Assembly: GCF_030409635.1 (NCBI RefSeq)
Contig: NZ_JAUFQF010000001.1
Coordinates: 310,001 to 374,000, forward strand
Source: Vibrio agarivorans
Lineage (GTDB): Bacteria > Pseudomonadota > Gammaproteobacteria > Enterobacterales > Vibrionaceae
Length of the DNA stretch: 64,000 nt
Direction of reading: 5' to 3'
The notes beneath the pieces were generated by a model. That model was given only the letters and a program-made list of their open reading frames with translations. It made no database searches and was not told where the DNA came from. Of this stretch, positions 35,737-44,407 are shown piece by piece (the first letter of the stretch is position 1; every line of letters begins with the position of its first letter). The translations under genes and the position numbers were made by a program.

Positions 35737-37107
35737 TTACTCACAAGGTGGTGCAAGGTGAATCAACGCTAGGCCGCCAAGAGAGGTTTCGCGGTATTTC
35801 TTATTCATATCTTTACCTGTTTGGTACATGGTCTCGATAACCTTGTCCAAAGAAATCAGGCATTTGCTGGTGCGTTTCAGTGCCATGCGAGAGGCATTGA
35901 TCGCTTTCATTGCACCCATAGCATTTCGCTCAATACAAGGCACTTGAACTAAACCACCGATAGGGTCACACGTCATGCCCAGTGAGTGTTCCATTGCGAT
36001 TTCAGCCGCGATACAGATCTGTTCGTTGCTACCGCCACGCAGAGCAGTTAGACCTGCAGCAGCCATGGAAGATGAAACGCCAATTTCGCCCTGACAACCC
36101 ACTTCCGCACCAGAGATTGAAGCATTGGTTTTGTAAAGGATGCCGATAGCGCCTGAAACTGCAATGAAGTCTTTAAGCTGCTTAACATCCAGCTCTTTGA
36201 TGAAACGGTGGTAGTAGGTTAGGACTGCCGGAATAACGCCAGCTGCACCATTGGTTGGTGATGTCACCACTTGGCCACCTGCAGCGTTTTCTTCGCTGAC
36301 AGCAAAAGCAAACAGGTTGATCCAATCCATAATCTCCATAGGGTCGTTTTCAATCACGGCGTTTGCTTCTAGCTTCTTAAGCAAGTTAGGTGCACGACGA
36401 GTAACGTTTAGACCGCCGTCAAGAATACCTTCTGTACCGAACCCACGCTCCATACATTTGCTCATTACCGCCCAAATCTGCTCAGCTTTGTTGTCGATAG
36501 CGTCTTGATCTTGGAACGACAGTTCATTACGCAGCACCATGCCACCCAGGCTCAAACCATTTTTCTCGGCTTGCTCAAGCATGCTATCGGCGCTTTTGAA
36601 TGGGAACTCTACGTCTTTTTCCGTCGTGCCAGTGCCGTTCATTAGCTCATCAGCAGTTGCGATAAAGCCACCGCCGATAGAGTAATAGGTCTCAAAGCCA
36701 ACTTGCTTCGCTTGAGCATCGTACGCTGTAATGGTCATGCCGTTTTCATGAAGAGGGAGGTTATCTTCGTGGAACAGCATGTCTGTTTCATAGTTGAAAG
36801 CGATGGTGTGATCGCCAGCGATAGACAGCTCACCATTATCGATAGCATGACGCATGGCTTGGTTTGCAGACGTGATATGAATCGTGTCTGGGCGGTTACC
36901 TAATAGGCCTAGAATTGTCGCGCGATCAGTATGGTGACCGATACCCGTTAGCGACAATGAGCCGTAGAGGTCGACTTGTACACGAGTCACTTTCGACACG
37001 CTATCACCAAGCAGTTGAGTGAAGTTGTAACCCGCAATCATTGGACCATTAGTATGAGAACTTGATGGACCGACACCGATTTTGTAGATATCAAAGATAG
37101 ACAGCAT
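35737..37107 (-). CDS. sdaA: L-serine ammonia-lyase
   Basis: A 456-residue single-chain iron-sulfur L-serine dehydratase: serine to pyruvate plus ammonia. Motifs: [20 protein letters not shown] at the N-terminus, [14 protein letters not shown] near residue 275, [16 protein letters not shown] near residue 340, and cluster cysteines in [19 protein letters not shown] near residue 385 and in the C-terminal PPCE. It is second gene of an operon with the sodium/solute symporter (38-bp gap), which suggests that the symporter takes up serine or a compound metabolised through it. Confidence 0.95.
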   Translation of the reverse strand: MLSIFDIYKIGVGPSSSHTNGPMIAGYNFTQLLGDSVSKVTRVQVDLYGSLSLTGIGHHTDRATILGLLGNRPDTIHITSANQAMRHAIDNGELSIAGDHTIAFNYETDMLFHEDNLPLHENGMTITAYDAQAKQVGFETYYSIGGGFIATADELMNGTGTTEKDVEFPFKSADSMLEQAEKNGLSLGGMVLRNELSFQDQDAIDNKAEQIWAVMSKCMERGFGTEGILDGGLNVTRRAPNLLKKLEANAVIENDPMEIMDWINLFAFAVSEENAAGGQVVTSPTNGAAGVIPAVLTYYHRFIKELDVKQLKDFIAVSGAIGILYKTNASISGAEVGCQGEIGVSSSMAAAGLTALRGGSNEQICIAAEIAMEHSLGMTCDPIGGLVQVPCIERNAMGAMKAINASRMALKRTSKCLISLDKVIETMYQTGKDMNKKYRETSLGGLALIHLAPPCE

Positions 37108-37145
37108 AAGAATAAACCTTTACGACAAACGCCTTAACAGTAAGT

Positions 37146-38693
37146 TTAGGCAAAAGCTGCAAGCAGCCATTTAGGAATAACGAAACATGCAGCGATGGAA
37201 ATGGCTGCAAACACAAGTAGGCCATACTGACTCATACTCGGCTTTATGATTAAGTGTTTTTGAGAATGAATAAAGCGTTCATTCGCTTTTGAGTTTTCAC
37301 CCCATTTGGCGCTGACAACAACACCCAAAATTAAAAATACGGCAGTGCCAATTGGCGCAAACCAAGGCCATGAAATTGCACTGCTCTGTGCTGCAAATAC
37401 GGCAATGATGCTGGTGATACTGCCGGCAATAACGCCTTTCTCATTGGCTTTGTCAAAGAATAGGCCTAATACAAACGAACCTAGGCGAATACCAACAAAA
37501 ATTGACGTCAAACTTGCAATCGTTTTCAGCACAGACTCGTTGGAGATAGCAAACAGAGCAGGGAGGATGACTGATGCTGCAGCGGCCAAGCTAAGTTTAC
37601 GTGCAACGGATTCATAGTGTTTACCCGAGGCATTTTTATTAACAAAACGTTTGTAGATGTCGAAGGTTGCCACCGTCGCCATTGAGTTATAGGTCGAATC
37701 TAATGTCGACATCGCCGCCGCAGCGAGCGCAGAAATAATCAAACCAATAACGATTGGATTGGTATGGTTGAATACAAAATCCAAAATCACTTCATTGCTG
37801 TTCTCAAATGGGTGGCCTTGGTAATAAATGGACAACAACACACCTAGCACCGCAAAAATCAGATAGATAAAGAACGCACCATACCCACAAAGCAGCATCG
37901 ATTTTTTAGCATGCTCCACCGAACGCGTCGCAAGCGTACGTTGGATAATCAGTTGGTTCGTACCATACACACTCAAGTGTAAAAACGTCACCGCGAAGAC
38001 ACCTGCCCAGATGGTTGTATCAACACCGGGATCAAATGAACTGTTGACGATATTCAATAGTTCCGGCGAAGGGGCAGCGTAGTCGCCCGTTGAAATATTG
38101 AATAACAAAATGGCGATGATGCAAATTGTACCTATGACGAGTACGGCAGATTGCAGCATGTCTGTCCAGATCACGGTGGATATACCACCCGCGTAGGTAT
38201 AAATCGCAGTAAAAATACTAATATAGATGATCGCTTCTGCTATCGAGACTGGAAGTACTTGTACCAAAATCAACGCGATAGCATACAAAATAACACCAGA
38301 CGATATACATTGAACCAGAATGAAGACGATAGAGTTGATCGTTCTAGCAACAACGCCAAAGCGTAACTCTAAGTATTCATAGATGGATGTAAGGCCTAGC
38401 TTGTAAAAAACAGGGACGAAAAATATCGTGGCAAAGAAAATCACGAAAGGGTAGTTCAAATGGATGCTCATCGCTTCCATACCAGAACTGTAGACCCAAC
38501 CGGGCATACCAACAAAGGTCATCGCGCTGATGTAGGTTGCTAGGATAGAAACCCCCGCAGTAAACCAACCGAACTGTTGACCACCTGTAGAGTAGTCACC
38601 ACCGTTCTTATGCCGGACGTTGACTAAATAACTTATAACAATAGTGACAGCGAGATACAGGGCAACCACTAGCATGCTTGAATACGTAACCAT
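37146..38693 (-). CDS. Sodium:solute symporter (SSS family)
   Basis: A 515-residue carrier with about 13 hydrophobic segments. SSS features include YLVNVRHKNGGDYSTGGQQFGW after TM1, YISAMTFVGMPGWVYSSGM near residue 55, TYAGGISTVIWTDMLQ near residue 170 and SALAAAAMSTLDSTYNSMATV near residue 320 (sodium site serines). The exact substrate cannot be read from sequence; it is closer to the sialic acid/solute branch than to PutP. It is transcribed with sdaA and divergent from the MFS-SnoaL-porin unit, with which it shares a 349-bp regulatory region. Confidence 0.9.
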   Translation of the reverse strand: MVTYSSMLVVALYLAVTIVISYLVNVRHKNGGDYSTGGQQFGWFTAGVSILATYISAMTFVGMPGWVYSSGMEAMSIHLNYPFVIFFATIFFVPVFYKLGLTSIYEYLELRFGVVARTINSIVFILVQCISSGVILYAIALILVQVLPVSIAEAIIYISIFTAIYTYAGGISTVIWTDMLQSAVLVIGTICIIAILLFNISTGDYAAPSPELLNIVNSSFDPGVDTTIWAGVFAVTFLHLSVYGTNQLIIQRTLATRSVEHAKKSMLLCGYGAFFIYLIFAVLGVLLSIYYQGHPFENSNEVILDFVFNHTNPIVIGLIISALAAAAMSTLDSTYNSMATVATFDIYKRFVNKNASGKHYESVARKLSLAAAASVILPALFAISNESVLKTIASLTSIFVGIRLGSFVLGLFFDKANEKGVIAGSITSIIAVFAAQSSAISWPWFAPIGTAVFLILGVVVSAKWGENSKANERFIHSQKHLIIKPSMSQYGLLVFAAISIAACFVIPKWLLAAFA

Positions 38694-38842
38694 TAAACTG
38701 GGTTTCTCGTTTTAGAATGATAATTTAGTGTTTAAATGTTAATCCCTAACGTTCTAGTTATGTATTATCTTCCCTGTTTGTTGTGATGATAATCAAAATT
38801 CAATGCGAATTCTCTATGATTTTAGCCTAAACTCAGTATTTA

Positions 38843-38858
38843 TGTGACCTTGATCACC
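38843..38858. promoter_or_regulatory. CRP-binding site candidate
   Basis: TGTGACCTTGATCACC matches TGTGA-N6-TCACA at nine of ten defined positions. It lies in the 349-bp gap 38694-39042 between the symporter-sdaA operon and the MFS operon and could activate either. The rest of the gap holds the second CRP-like site below and an imperfect 9-bp inverted repeat (38963-38971 with 38990-38998) just upstream of the MFS gene. Confidence 0.65.
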
Positions 38859-38903
38859 AAAAAACACTAAAACCACTCTTTTTGGGTGCGTATTCATTGT
38901 GAA

Positions 38904-38919
38904 ATTGACTTCGATCACG
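38904..38919. promoter_or_regulatory. Second CRP-like site
   Basis: ATTGA-N6-TCACG has a clean right half and a partial left half. It lies 61 bp from the better site, nearer the MFS start. Confidence 0.45.
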
Positions 38920-39042
38920 GTTTTTATGTGCTAAAAGAATTTAATATTCGCTCCGAAGCAGAGAGCACTACCCAAAAGACTCATATGAAGTAGTGTTCTA
39001 TTAAATATAACTAACTATCAGATAAATAGAGGTTTATCGGTC

Positions 39043-40335
39043 ATGACTGCCAAAAAACACATGAGCGAAGTTCCTATGATTCAAAGGGTAGCCGCTTACT
39101 TAGCAATTCTTGTTGGCTACTTTTTCTATTGTTATAACTTTGTAATCATTGACTACGTACGCCCATACATTGTTGAAGCATACGATGGCATCAGCCTTTC
39201 TGACACTGCCCAGTTCTATACTTGGCAATCAGTAGGTGCACTTATTGGTGCATTGAGCTGTGCTTGGTTCGCTACCAAATTCGGTAAAAAGAACACACTA
39301 ATCACCATTACAGCGTTAAACGGTGGTGCAACCATCATCAACATGATGTTCACTGACTATGCAACTTGGGCTGCAATGCGTTTCATCATCGGTGTTTCAC
39401 TAGGTGGCTACTTTACTGTCGCTGTAAGCTTGATGATCGGTCTATTTACGCCGACTGTACGTGGTAAATTGACAGCGTTTGCCTCTTCTATGTTCTCTGT
39501 TGCACTAATGGTAATGGGTGCGTATGCAGCATTCATTTCAAGCATCGATGCCCCTTGGCAAAGCCTAATGTGGATCGGTGGTGTACCACCATTAGTAGCT
39601 GCTGCACTGATGATCTTCGTTCTTCCAAGCGACAAGAAAGTGATCGCTTACGGTGAAGAAGAAGCAGCAAGCAACGAAGCTTCTGGTGAAGAAGTGAAGA
39701 AAGGTTCTTGGGGCGAAATGTTAAGCAAGCCTTACCGCACAATCACTGTTACGTGTCTTTTACTAGCGGGTCTGAACTTCTACGGCTTCCAGTTCTTCAG
39801 TGGTTTTGTAACAACTTACCTACGTGAAGTTCGTGAATTCGACGGTGCAACGGTTGGTATCATCTTCTCTATCTCAGCATTCGGTTCTCTATTCGGTGCT
39901 TGGGTTTGGGGTGCAATCGCTGACAAATACGGTCGTAAAGTTAACGCATTTGGTTTCATCCTTGCGGGTGTAATGGCTTCACTATTCTTCGTAGCGCCTA
40001 GCGATGTGATGATTGGTAGCCTTAACATGTTGGCGATTCTAGGTCTTATCTACAACTTTGGCCTATCAGCTTCAGCAGTATGGGGTGGTTACTTCTCTGA
40101 GTTATTCCCAGCGCACCTTCGTAGCTACGGTGCAGCACTGTTCCATGGTGGTCGTATCATCGGTATGTGGGCGCCTATGGTTCTTATCTTTATCCAAGAG
40201 CGCAGCGACCTACAAACGGCAATGTGGGGTTCTCCAATCGTATGGATTGTAGCAGGTCTTCTATGGCTATCACTACCAGAGACGCTAAGAGGCGGTCTAT
40301 TCGATAAATCGAAGAAAGAGAAAGCGGTAGCTTAA
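39043..40335 (+). CDS. MFS transporter (sugar/organic acid type)
   Basis: A 430-residue 12-segment major facilitator. The conserved loops are KFGKKNTLI after TM2 and DKYGRKVNAFG after TM8. The RGKLTAF loop and a central charged loop (EEEAASNEASGEEVKKGSW, near residue 205) separate the halves. It resembles the aromatic acid/sugar acid carriers; the substrate is unknown. Codon choice is biased to CTA, GGT, CGT and AAC as in highly expressed Vibrio genes, a bias shared with the next two genes. It is first gene of an MFS-SnoaL-porin set and 98 bases from the SnoaL gene, with a hairpin in between. Confidence 0.9.
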   Translation: MTAKKHMSEVPMIQRVAAYLAILVGYFFYCYNFVIIDYVRPYIVEAYDGISLSDTAQFYTWQSVGALIGALSCAWFATKFGKKNTLITITALNGGATIINMMFTDYATWAAMRFIIGVSLGGYFTVAVSLMIGLFTPTVRGKLTAFASSMFSVALMVMGAYAAFISSIDAPWQSLMWIGGVPPLVAAALMIFVLPSDKKVIAYGEEEAASNEASGEEVKKGSWGEMLSKPYRTITVTCLLLAGLNFYGFQFFSGFVTTYLREVREFDGATVGIIFSISAFGSLFGAWVWGAIADKYGRKVNAFGFILAGVMASLFFVAPSDVMIGSLNMLAILGLIYNFGLSASAVWGGYFSELFPAHLRSYGAALFHGGRIIGMWAPMVLIFIQERSDLQTAMWGSPIVWIVAGLLWLSLPETLRGGLFDKSKKEKAVA

Positions 40336-40349
40336 TCAACAAATTTACG

Positions 40350-40370
40350 TTGGCGGGTGATGCCCGCCAA
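40350..40370 (+). terminator. Hairpin between MFS and SnoaL genes
   Basis: TTGGCGGG/CCCGCCAA forms a perfect 8-bp stem with a 5-base loop and no T-run. It may tune the relative expression of the two genes. Confidence 0.45.
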
Positions 40371-40433
40371 TGAAAAACTTAAATCGAGTCCTGTTCCGAC
40401 TATTGGTCTCGACGACTATAAAGAGAGATAATT

Positions 40434-41450
40434 ATGTCTAAATATCAAGAAGCTAAACGCATCGTACGTGAATACTTCGATGCAATGGAAAACGCAACAC
40501 ACGAAAACGTTGCAGAAGTACTAAAAGCACACACTTCAGAAGATTACCTATTCCGCGGTGTTTACCCATTCCGTGAGCAAGAAGGTGCAGAAGCAGCAGC
40601 AGAAGTATTCTGGGCTCCTCTAATGAAGTCAATGACACGCATGCAGCGTCGTCAAGATGTATTTATCGGCGGTGAAAACGAAGTAACTGAAGGTGAAATC
40701 TGGGTAATGAGCATGGGTCACTTCATGGGTCTATTTGACGCAGAGTACCTAGGTATGCGCCCAACTGGCAAAATCATGAACCTTCGTTACGCTGAGTTCA
40801 ACTGTGTTGAAAACGGTAAGATCACTAAGACTGGTCTATTCGTTGACCTTCTAGGCATGATGGATCAAGCGGGTTGTTACCCACTACCACCATCAACAGG
40901 TCGTCACTTCACTTACCCTGGTCCACGTAACCACGACGGTCTACTGTTCGAAGATGCGGCTCCTGAAGAAGGTCAAGCTACTCTAGATCTAGTAAACAAG
41001 ATGGTTGCTGACTTATCTGCTCTTAACGACAGCGGCGCTATGGGTTGTCCACCAGAAGTACTAGCGAAGAGCTGGTCTGAAGACATGATCTGGTACGGCC
41101 CATGTGGTATCGGTGCTTCTTACACTATCCCACGTTACCAACAGCAGCACCAACTGCCGTTCCGTAACAACCTAAAAGACAAGAAGTTTAACGGCCACGT
41201 TTGTCGTTTCGCTGAAGGTAGCTTCTCTTGTTTCTTCGGTTGGCCAAACCTATCTAACACTGCAATCGGTGGTTTCCTAGGTCTACCTGGCGGTGAAGTT
41301 CGTGCTGACATGCAAGTAGTAGACGTTTACTACCGTGATGGCGACAAGCTATCTGAGAACTGGGTACTGATCGACCTACCATACTGGTTGAAGCAGCAAG
41401 GCCTTGACGTGTTTGACCGCACTTCAACAATCCTTAACCCTTCTTACTAA
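40434..41450 (+). CDS. Double SnoaL-like (NTF2-fold) protein of unknown activity
   Basis: A 338-residue cytoplasmic protein made of two SnoaL/ester-cyclase-like NTF2 folds (about 5-165 and 185-330). Repeated features are EYFDAMENATHENVAEVL with GRHF, and LAKSWSEDMIWYGPCGIGASYTIPRY with YYRDGDKLSENWVLIDLPYWL. SnoaL relatives catalyse aldol-type ring closure or hydrolysis, or bind small polyketide-like compounds. Extremely biased codon use suggests very high expression, unusual for such a protein. It is placed between a transporter and a porin and followed by a LacI regulator, so it likely acts on the substrate they import. I do not recognise a characterised homologue. Confidence 0.8.
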   Translation: MSKYQEAKRIVREYFDAMENATHENVAEVLKAHTSEDYLFRGVYPFREQEGAEAAAEVFWAPLMKSMTRMQRRQDVFIGGENEVTEGEIWVMSMGHFMGLFDAEYLGMRPTGKIMNLRYAEFNCVENGKITKTGLFVDLLGMMDQAGCYPLPPSTGRHFTYPGPRNHDGLLFEDAAPEEGQATLDLVNKMVADLSALNDSGAMGCPPEVLAKSWSEDMIWYGPCGIGASYTIPRYQQQHQLPFRNNLKDKKFNGHVCRFAEGSFSCFFGWPNLSNTAIGGFLGLPGGEVRADMQVVDVYYRDGDKLSENWVLIDLPYWLKQQGLDVFDRTSTILNPSY

Positions 41451-41460
41451 GACTTAATCA

Positions 41461-41535
41461 CAGTGCCAACTGCATGACATTGGCACTGTAATAACCAAAG
41501 TCAAATCCGCCAGAGACCCCTCTCGGCTCTGGCGG
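41461..41535 (+). other. Two consecutive hairpins between SnoaL and porin genes
   Basis: CAGTGCCAA/TTGGCACTG (41461-41469 with 41480-41488) and CCGCCAGAG/CTCTGGCGG (41507-41515 with 41527-41535) are both perfect 9-bp stems without T-runs. The 189-bp gap 41451-41639 also holds the porin leader. They may stabilise the SnoaL mRNA or partly terminate. Confidence 0.5.
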
Positions 41536-41639
41536 GCTCTCAACTAGTACCTCATGGAAGGGGTACACTCCAATGATTATTTTTATAACGGGCAACACTG
41601 CACGGTAGCTTTTCACGCCCGAACATAACGAGAATCAAT

Positions 41640-42755
41640 ATGAACAAATCGACTCTTTCTGCAGTGATCTTAGCAGCGCTGACTTCTGGTTCAGCTCTAG
41701 CAGCACACACTTGGGTAAACGAGGCAGGTGATAGCCTTACATTAGATGGTCGTTTTGACCTCCGTTACCAAGACAGAGGTGAAGTTTTTAACGCAGAGAA
41801 AGATCAGTGGGAAAGTGACCAAGGTGAGTGGAACAGTGGTAGTTCACGTTTCGGCCTAAAAGGCGTAATGGGACTAGACAATGGCTGGACAGGTTTTGGC
41901 CATGCTGAATGGGGCTACAACTCTGGCGCTAACGGCAACAACATTTACGATCGTCTTCTATACGCAGGTGTAGAACACGACAAATACGGTAAAATCGCTG
42001 CAGGTACAAAGCAGTGGTCAACTTTTTACGACGTAGCTTGGTACACTGACCTTGGTCGTGTATTTGGTACTCGCGGTTCAGGTGTTTACAACCTAGCTGA
42101 TTGGGGTATCGCATCAGGTTCTGGTCGTGCTGAAAACTCTATTACTTACCGTAACAGCATTAATGACGACATCAGCTACGGTTTGACTTACCAAACTACA
42201 CGTGAAGACGTAGCACTTGCTTCAAATGCTGAAGTAACCCTAAAGAACGGTATCAGTGCTTCTGTTACTTATAAAGGTATTGAAGGCGTTACATTAGGCG
42301 CTTCTTACCTACAGAACGAAATTTCTGACATTGATGGTCCAGTGACAGGCGTGAAAGATGGCGACCACATGCGTATCATGCTACTGGGTGCGAACTACAC
42401 TAACGGTGGTTTCTACGCGGGTGCAACATTCCACATCGGCGAAAACTGGGAAGCAGTTTCACAAGGTGGTGAAGACGTTATGATGGACACTCTTGGTGGC
42501 GAAATTTACACATACTACCACTTCGAGAACGGCCTACGCCCAACCTTCATCTACAACTATATGGAAGACCGTGACAACGAAACCAACGGTTACGAGCGCA
42601 ACCTAATCGTACCGGGTGTTGAATACCACTTCCAGAAGAACAAATTCCTTGTTTGGACTGAATACCAGTTCGACCTAGGTAAAGATAAACTAGTAGGTAA
42701 CAAATTTGAAAACCGTGACGACCAGTTCGCTGCGGGTATTCGTTACTACTTCTAA
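41640..42755 (+). CDS. Gram-negative porin, OmpC/OmpU-like
   Basis: A 371-residue outer-membrane trimeric-porin-type barrel. The signal peptide ends at GSALAAHT near residue 22. Barrel hallmarks are DSLTLDGRFDLRYQDRGE, SSRFGLKGVMGLDNGWTGFGHAEWGY, the loop-3 region WYTDLGRVFGTRG and the terminal phenylalanine (AAGIRYYF). Codon use is strongly optimised, as in the two upstream genes. It probably admits the solute that the MFS protein takes across the inner membrane. Confidence 0.92.
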   Translation: MNKSTLSAVILAALTSGSALAAHTWVNEAGDSLTLDGRFDLRYQDRGEVFNAEKDQWESDQGEWNSGSSRFGLKGVMGLDNGWTGFGHAEWGYNSGANGNNIYDRLLYAGVEHDKYGKIAAGTKQWSTFYDVAWYTDLGRVFGTRGSGVYNLADWGIASGSGRAENSITYRNSINDDISYGLTYQTTREDVALASNAEVTLKNGISASVTYKGIEGVTLGASYLQNEISDIDGPVTGVKDGDHMRIMLLGANYTNGGFYAGATFHIGENWEAVSQGGEDVMMDTLGGEIYTYYHFENGLRPTFIYNYMEDRDNETNGYERNLIVPGVEYHFQKNKFLVWTEYQFDLGKDKLVGNKFENRDDQFAAGIRYYF

Positions 42756-42824
42756 GTTTATAGCTCCTTATAATATGGGAGAAGTGCTTGGGTAATACCC
42801 AAGTGCGTTTTGGGAACGTAACTA

Positions 42825-42856
42825 AAGCCTTATTCCATATGGGATAAGGCTTTTTT
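42825..42856 (+). terminator. Terminator after the porin
   Basis: AAGCCTTATTCC/GGGATAAGGCTT forms a 12-bp stem with one wobble, loop atat, then TTTT. A second hairpin (CTTGGGT/ACCCAAG, 42787-42803) precedes it. Confidence 0.9.
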
Positions 42857-42921
42857 CATTTATGAATACGTAGCTAAATATGCTATTATTACCGGGTGTT
42901 AGATGGCTAATAAAAGAAATA

Positions 42922-43923
42922 ATGAGCAATCCAAAATTACCCGTAACTTCTAAAGATGTAGCGAAACTTGCAGGCGTTTCGCAATCCACGGTATCGCGTG
43001 TTTTTGTACCGGGAAGCTCGGTAGCAGAAAAAACCAAACAAAAAGTCTATGAGGCCGCCAAGGCTCTTAATTACCGTCCAAATGCATTTGCGCGCAGCCT
43101 TACAACCAATGAATCAAAACTCATTGGTTTAGTCTTTCCTGATGCGGATTATCCAATCCACATGAAAACGCTACAGCTGATCAGTTCAGAGCTGCAGAAA
43201 CAAGGCTACTCGGCAGTGCTGATTCCATGGCAGATGGACGCAGAAGACACTCACACCATTCCAAACATTTTTCAGTACCGTGTAGACGCAGTGATCGCAG
43301 CGTCTGCAACGATGAATACTGCCCTTTATGAAGAGTGTGCTGAGTTAAATATCCCAATTGTTCAGTATGCCCGTGTGGTTGAAGGGACAAAGAGTAGTTA
43401 TGTGGTGAGTGACAACTACTCTGCGGGTCAAAAAGCGGCTGAGATTTTCCATCAAGCGAACGCTAAGTCAGCCGTGTACTTAACCGGTGAAGTGCCAACG
43501 TTCACCAATGGTGAGCGCCAAACCGGCTTCTGTATTGAATTTGAGGCTTTAACCGGTCGCAAGGCTAGGGTAGTTGAAGCCAATTATGACTACCAAGAAT
43601 CGATAGAACCAATTCGTCGATTGCTCGCTGAAGCCGAGCGACCAGATGCATTTTTCTGTGCTACCGACAACCTCGCAATGGCTTTAATGGATGTCGCGCG
43701 CCATGAGTTTAATCTATCTGTACCTCAAGACATCAAAATTATTGGCTTCGACGATATCCCACAAGCAAAATGGATCAGCTATGAGTTGAGTACATTCAGC
43801 CAAGACTTTGCCCGCCTCGCGCGCGAGTCTGTGAAAATCATCGTCAATCAGATTCAAGAGAACGACATGAGCTTGGTAAAACTGATGGTTCCAGTACGCT
43901 ACGTTGAGCGCAAGACAGTTTAA
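42922..43923 (+). CDS. LacI-family transcriptional regulator
   Basis: A 333-residue repressor from ATG 42922 (MSNPKLPVTSKDVAKLAGVS); an upstream in-frame ATG at 42880 would add an unlikely leader. The LacI helix-turn-helix is TSKDVAKLAGVSQSTVSRVF, with hinge NYRPNAFARSL, then a periplasmic-binding-protein-like effector domain (LIGLVFPDADYPIHMKTLQL, FFCATDNLAMALMDVA, IIGFDDIPQAKWISYELSTF). It follows the MFS-SnoaL-porin genes after a terminator and is the natural candidate for their regulator. The inducer is unknown, probably a sugar or sugar acid. Confidence 0.9.
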   Translation: MSNPKLPVTSKDVAKLAGVSQSTVSRVFVPGSSVAEKTKQKVYEAAKALNYRPNAFARSLTTNESKLIGLVFPDADYPIHMKTLQLISSELQKQGYSAVLIPWQMDAEDTHTIPNIFQYRVDAVIAASATMNTALYEECAELNIPIVQYARVVEGTKSSYVVSDNYSAGQKAAEIFHQANAKSAVYLTGEVPTFTNGERQTGFCIEFEALTGRKARVVEANYDYQESIEPIRRLLAEAERPDAFFCATDNLAMALMDVARHEFNLSVPQDIKIIGFDDIPQAKWISYELSTFSQDFARLARESVKIIVNQIQENDMSLVKLMVPVRYVERKTV

Positions 43924-43945
43924 TTCGTTCAATGATCAAGATTAG

Positions 43946-43986
43946 CGCCTAGCCGATTTACAATGTAAATCGGCTAGGCGGTTTTT
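43946..43986 (+). terminator. Terminator after the LacI gene
   Basis: A very long palindrome (17-base arms 43946-43962 and 43964-43980) is followed by GTTTTT. Confidence 0.9.
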
Positions 43987-44071
43987 GAGCGTAGTACTCT
44001 GTATCCTTCAAATCCAAATCCTATTCCAAAACAACGTAATGCCCAACAACACCGTCTTGTCTAACAATACA

Positions 44072-44149
44072 GTCATGCTGAGCTCGTCTCAGTATCTAAC
44101 TAAGTCTACAGCGTGTGGTAAGTAGATCCTGAGTCAAGCTCAGGATGAC
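44072..44149. repeat. Imperfect inverted repeat, intergenic palindromic element
   Basis: The left arm (44072-44101, GTCATGCTGAGCTCGTCTCA...) and right arm (44121-44149, AGTAGATCCTGAGTCAAGCT...) are imperfect inverted copies. The GTCATCCTGAGCTTGACTCA type of sequence is, from memory, a dispersed non-coding repeat of Vibrio genomes. It lies in the 484-bp gene-free stretch 43924-44407. Confidence 0.55.
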
Positions 44150-44190
44150 AAAGGGTTGCCCGTTGGCGCGATACCGATACACTACACCCC

Positions 44191-44255
44191 TGTATTCTGT
44201 ATTCTGTATTCTGTATTCTGTATTCTCCTCCAACCTCCAACCTCCAACTTCCAAC
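44191..44255. repeat. Two adjacent 7-bp tandem repeat tracts
   Basis: Five perfect TGTATTC units (44191-44225) are followed at once by four CTCCAAC-type units (44228-44255, the last TTCCAAC). Both periods are seven bases. No ORF crosses the tracts. They lie about 150-215 bases upstream of the Lon-like gene. The tract is likely variable between strains. Confidence 0.9.
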
Positions 44256-44407
44256 CTAATCACCCGTAAATCGCTCACATTTCCACCACTCAACCCCAAA
44301 CATGCCCTAAGTCACTAAAATTTAACTATTTACAAACTAAACTCTAACCAGGTGTCAATACCAAGGATTTAGTGAACACACGCGTTGCGTGTCAGTTAGG
44401 AGGCAAT

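Noticed and set aside
44191..44255. Possible CRISPR-like repeat array
   Set aside because: Units are 7 bp and directly adjacent with no spacers; no cas genes are present.
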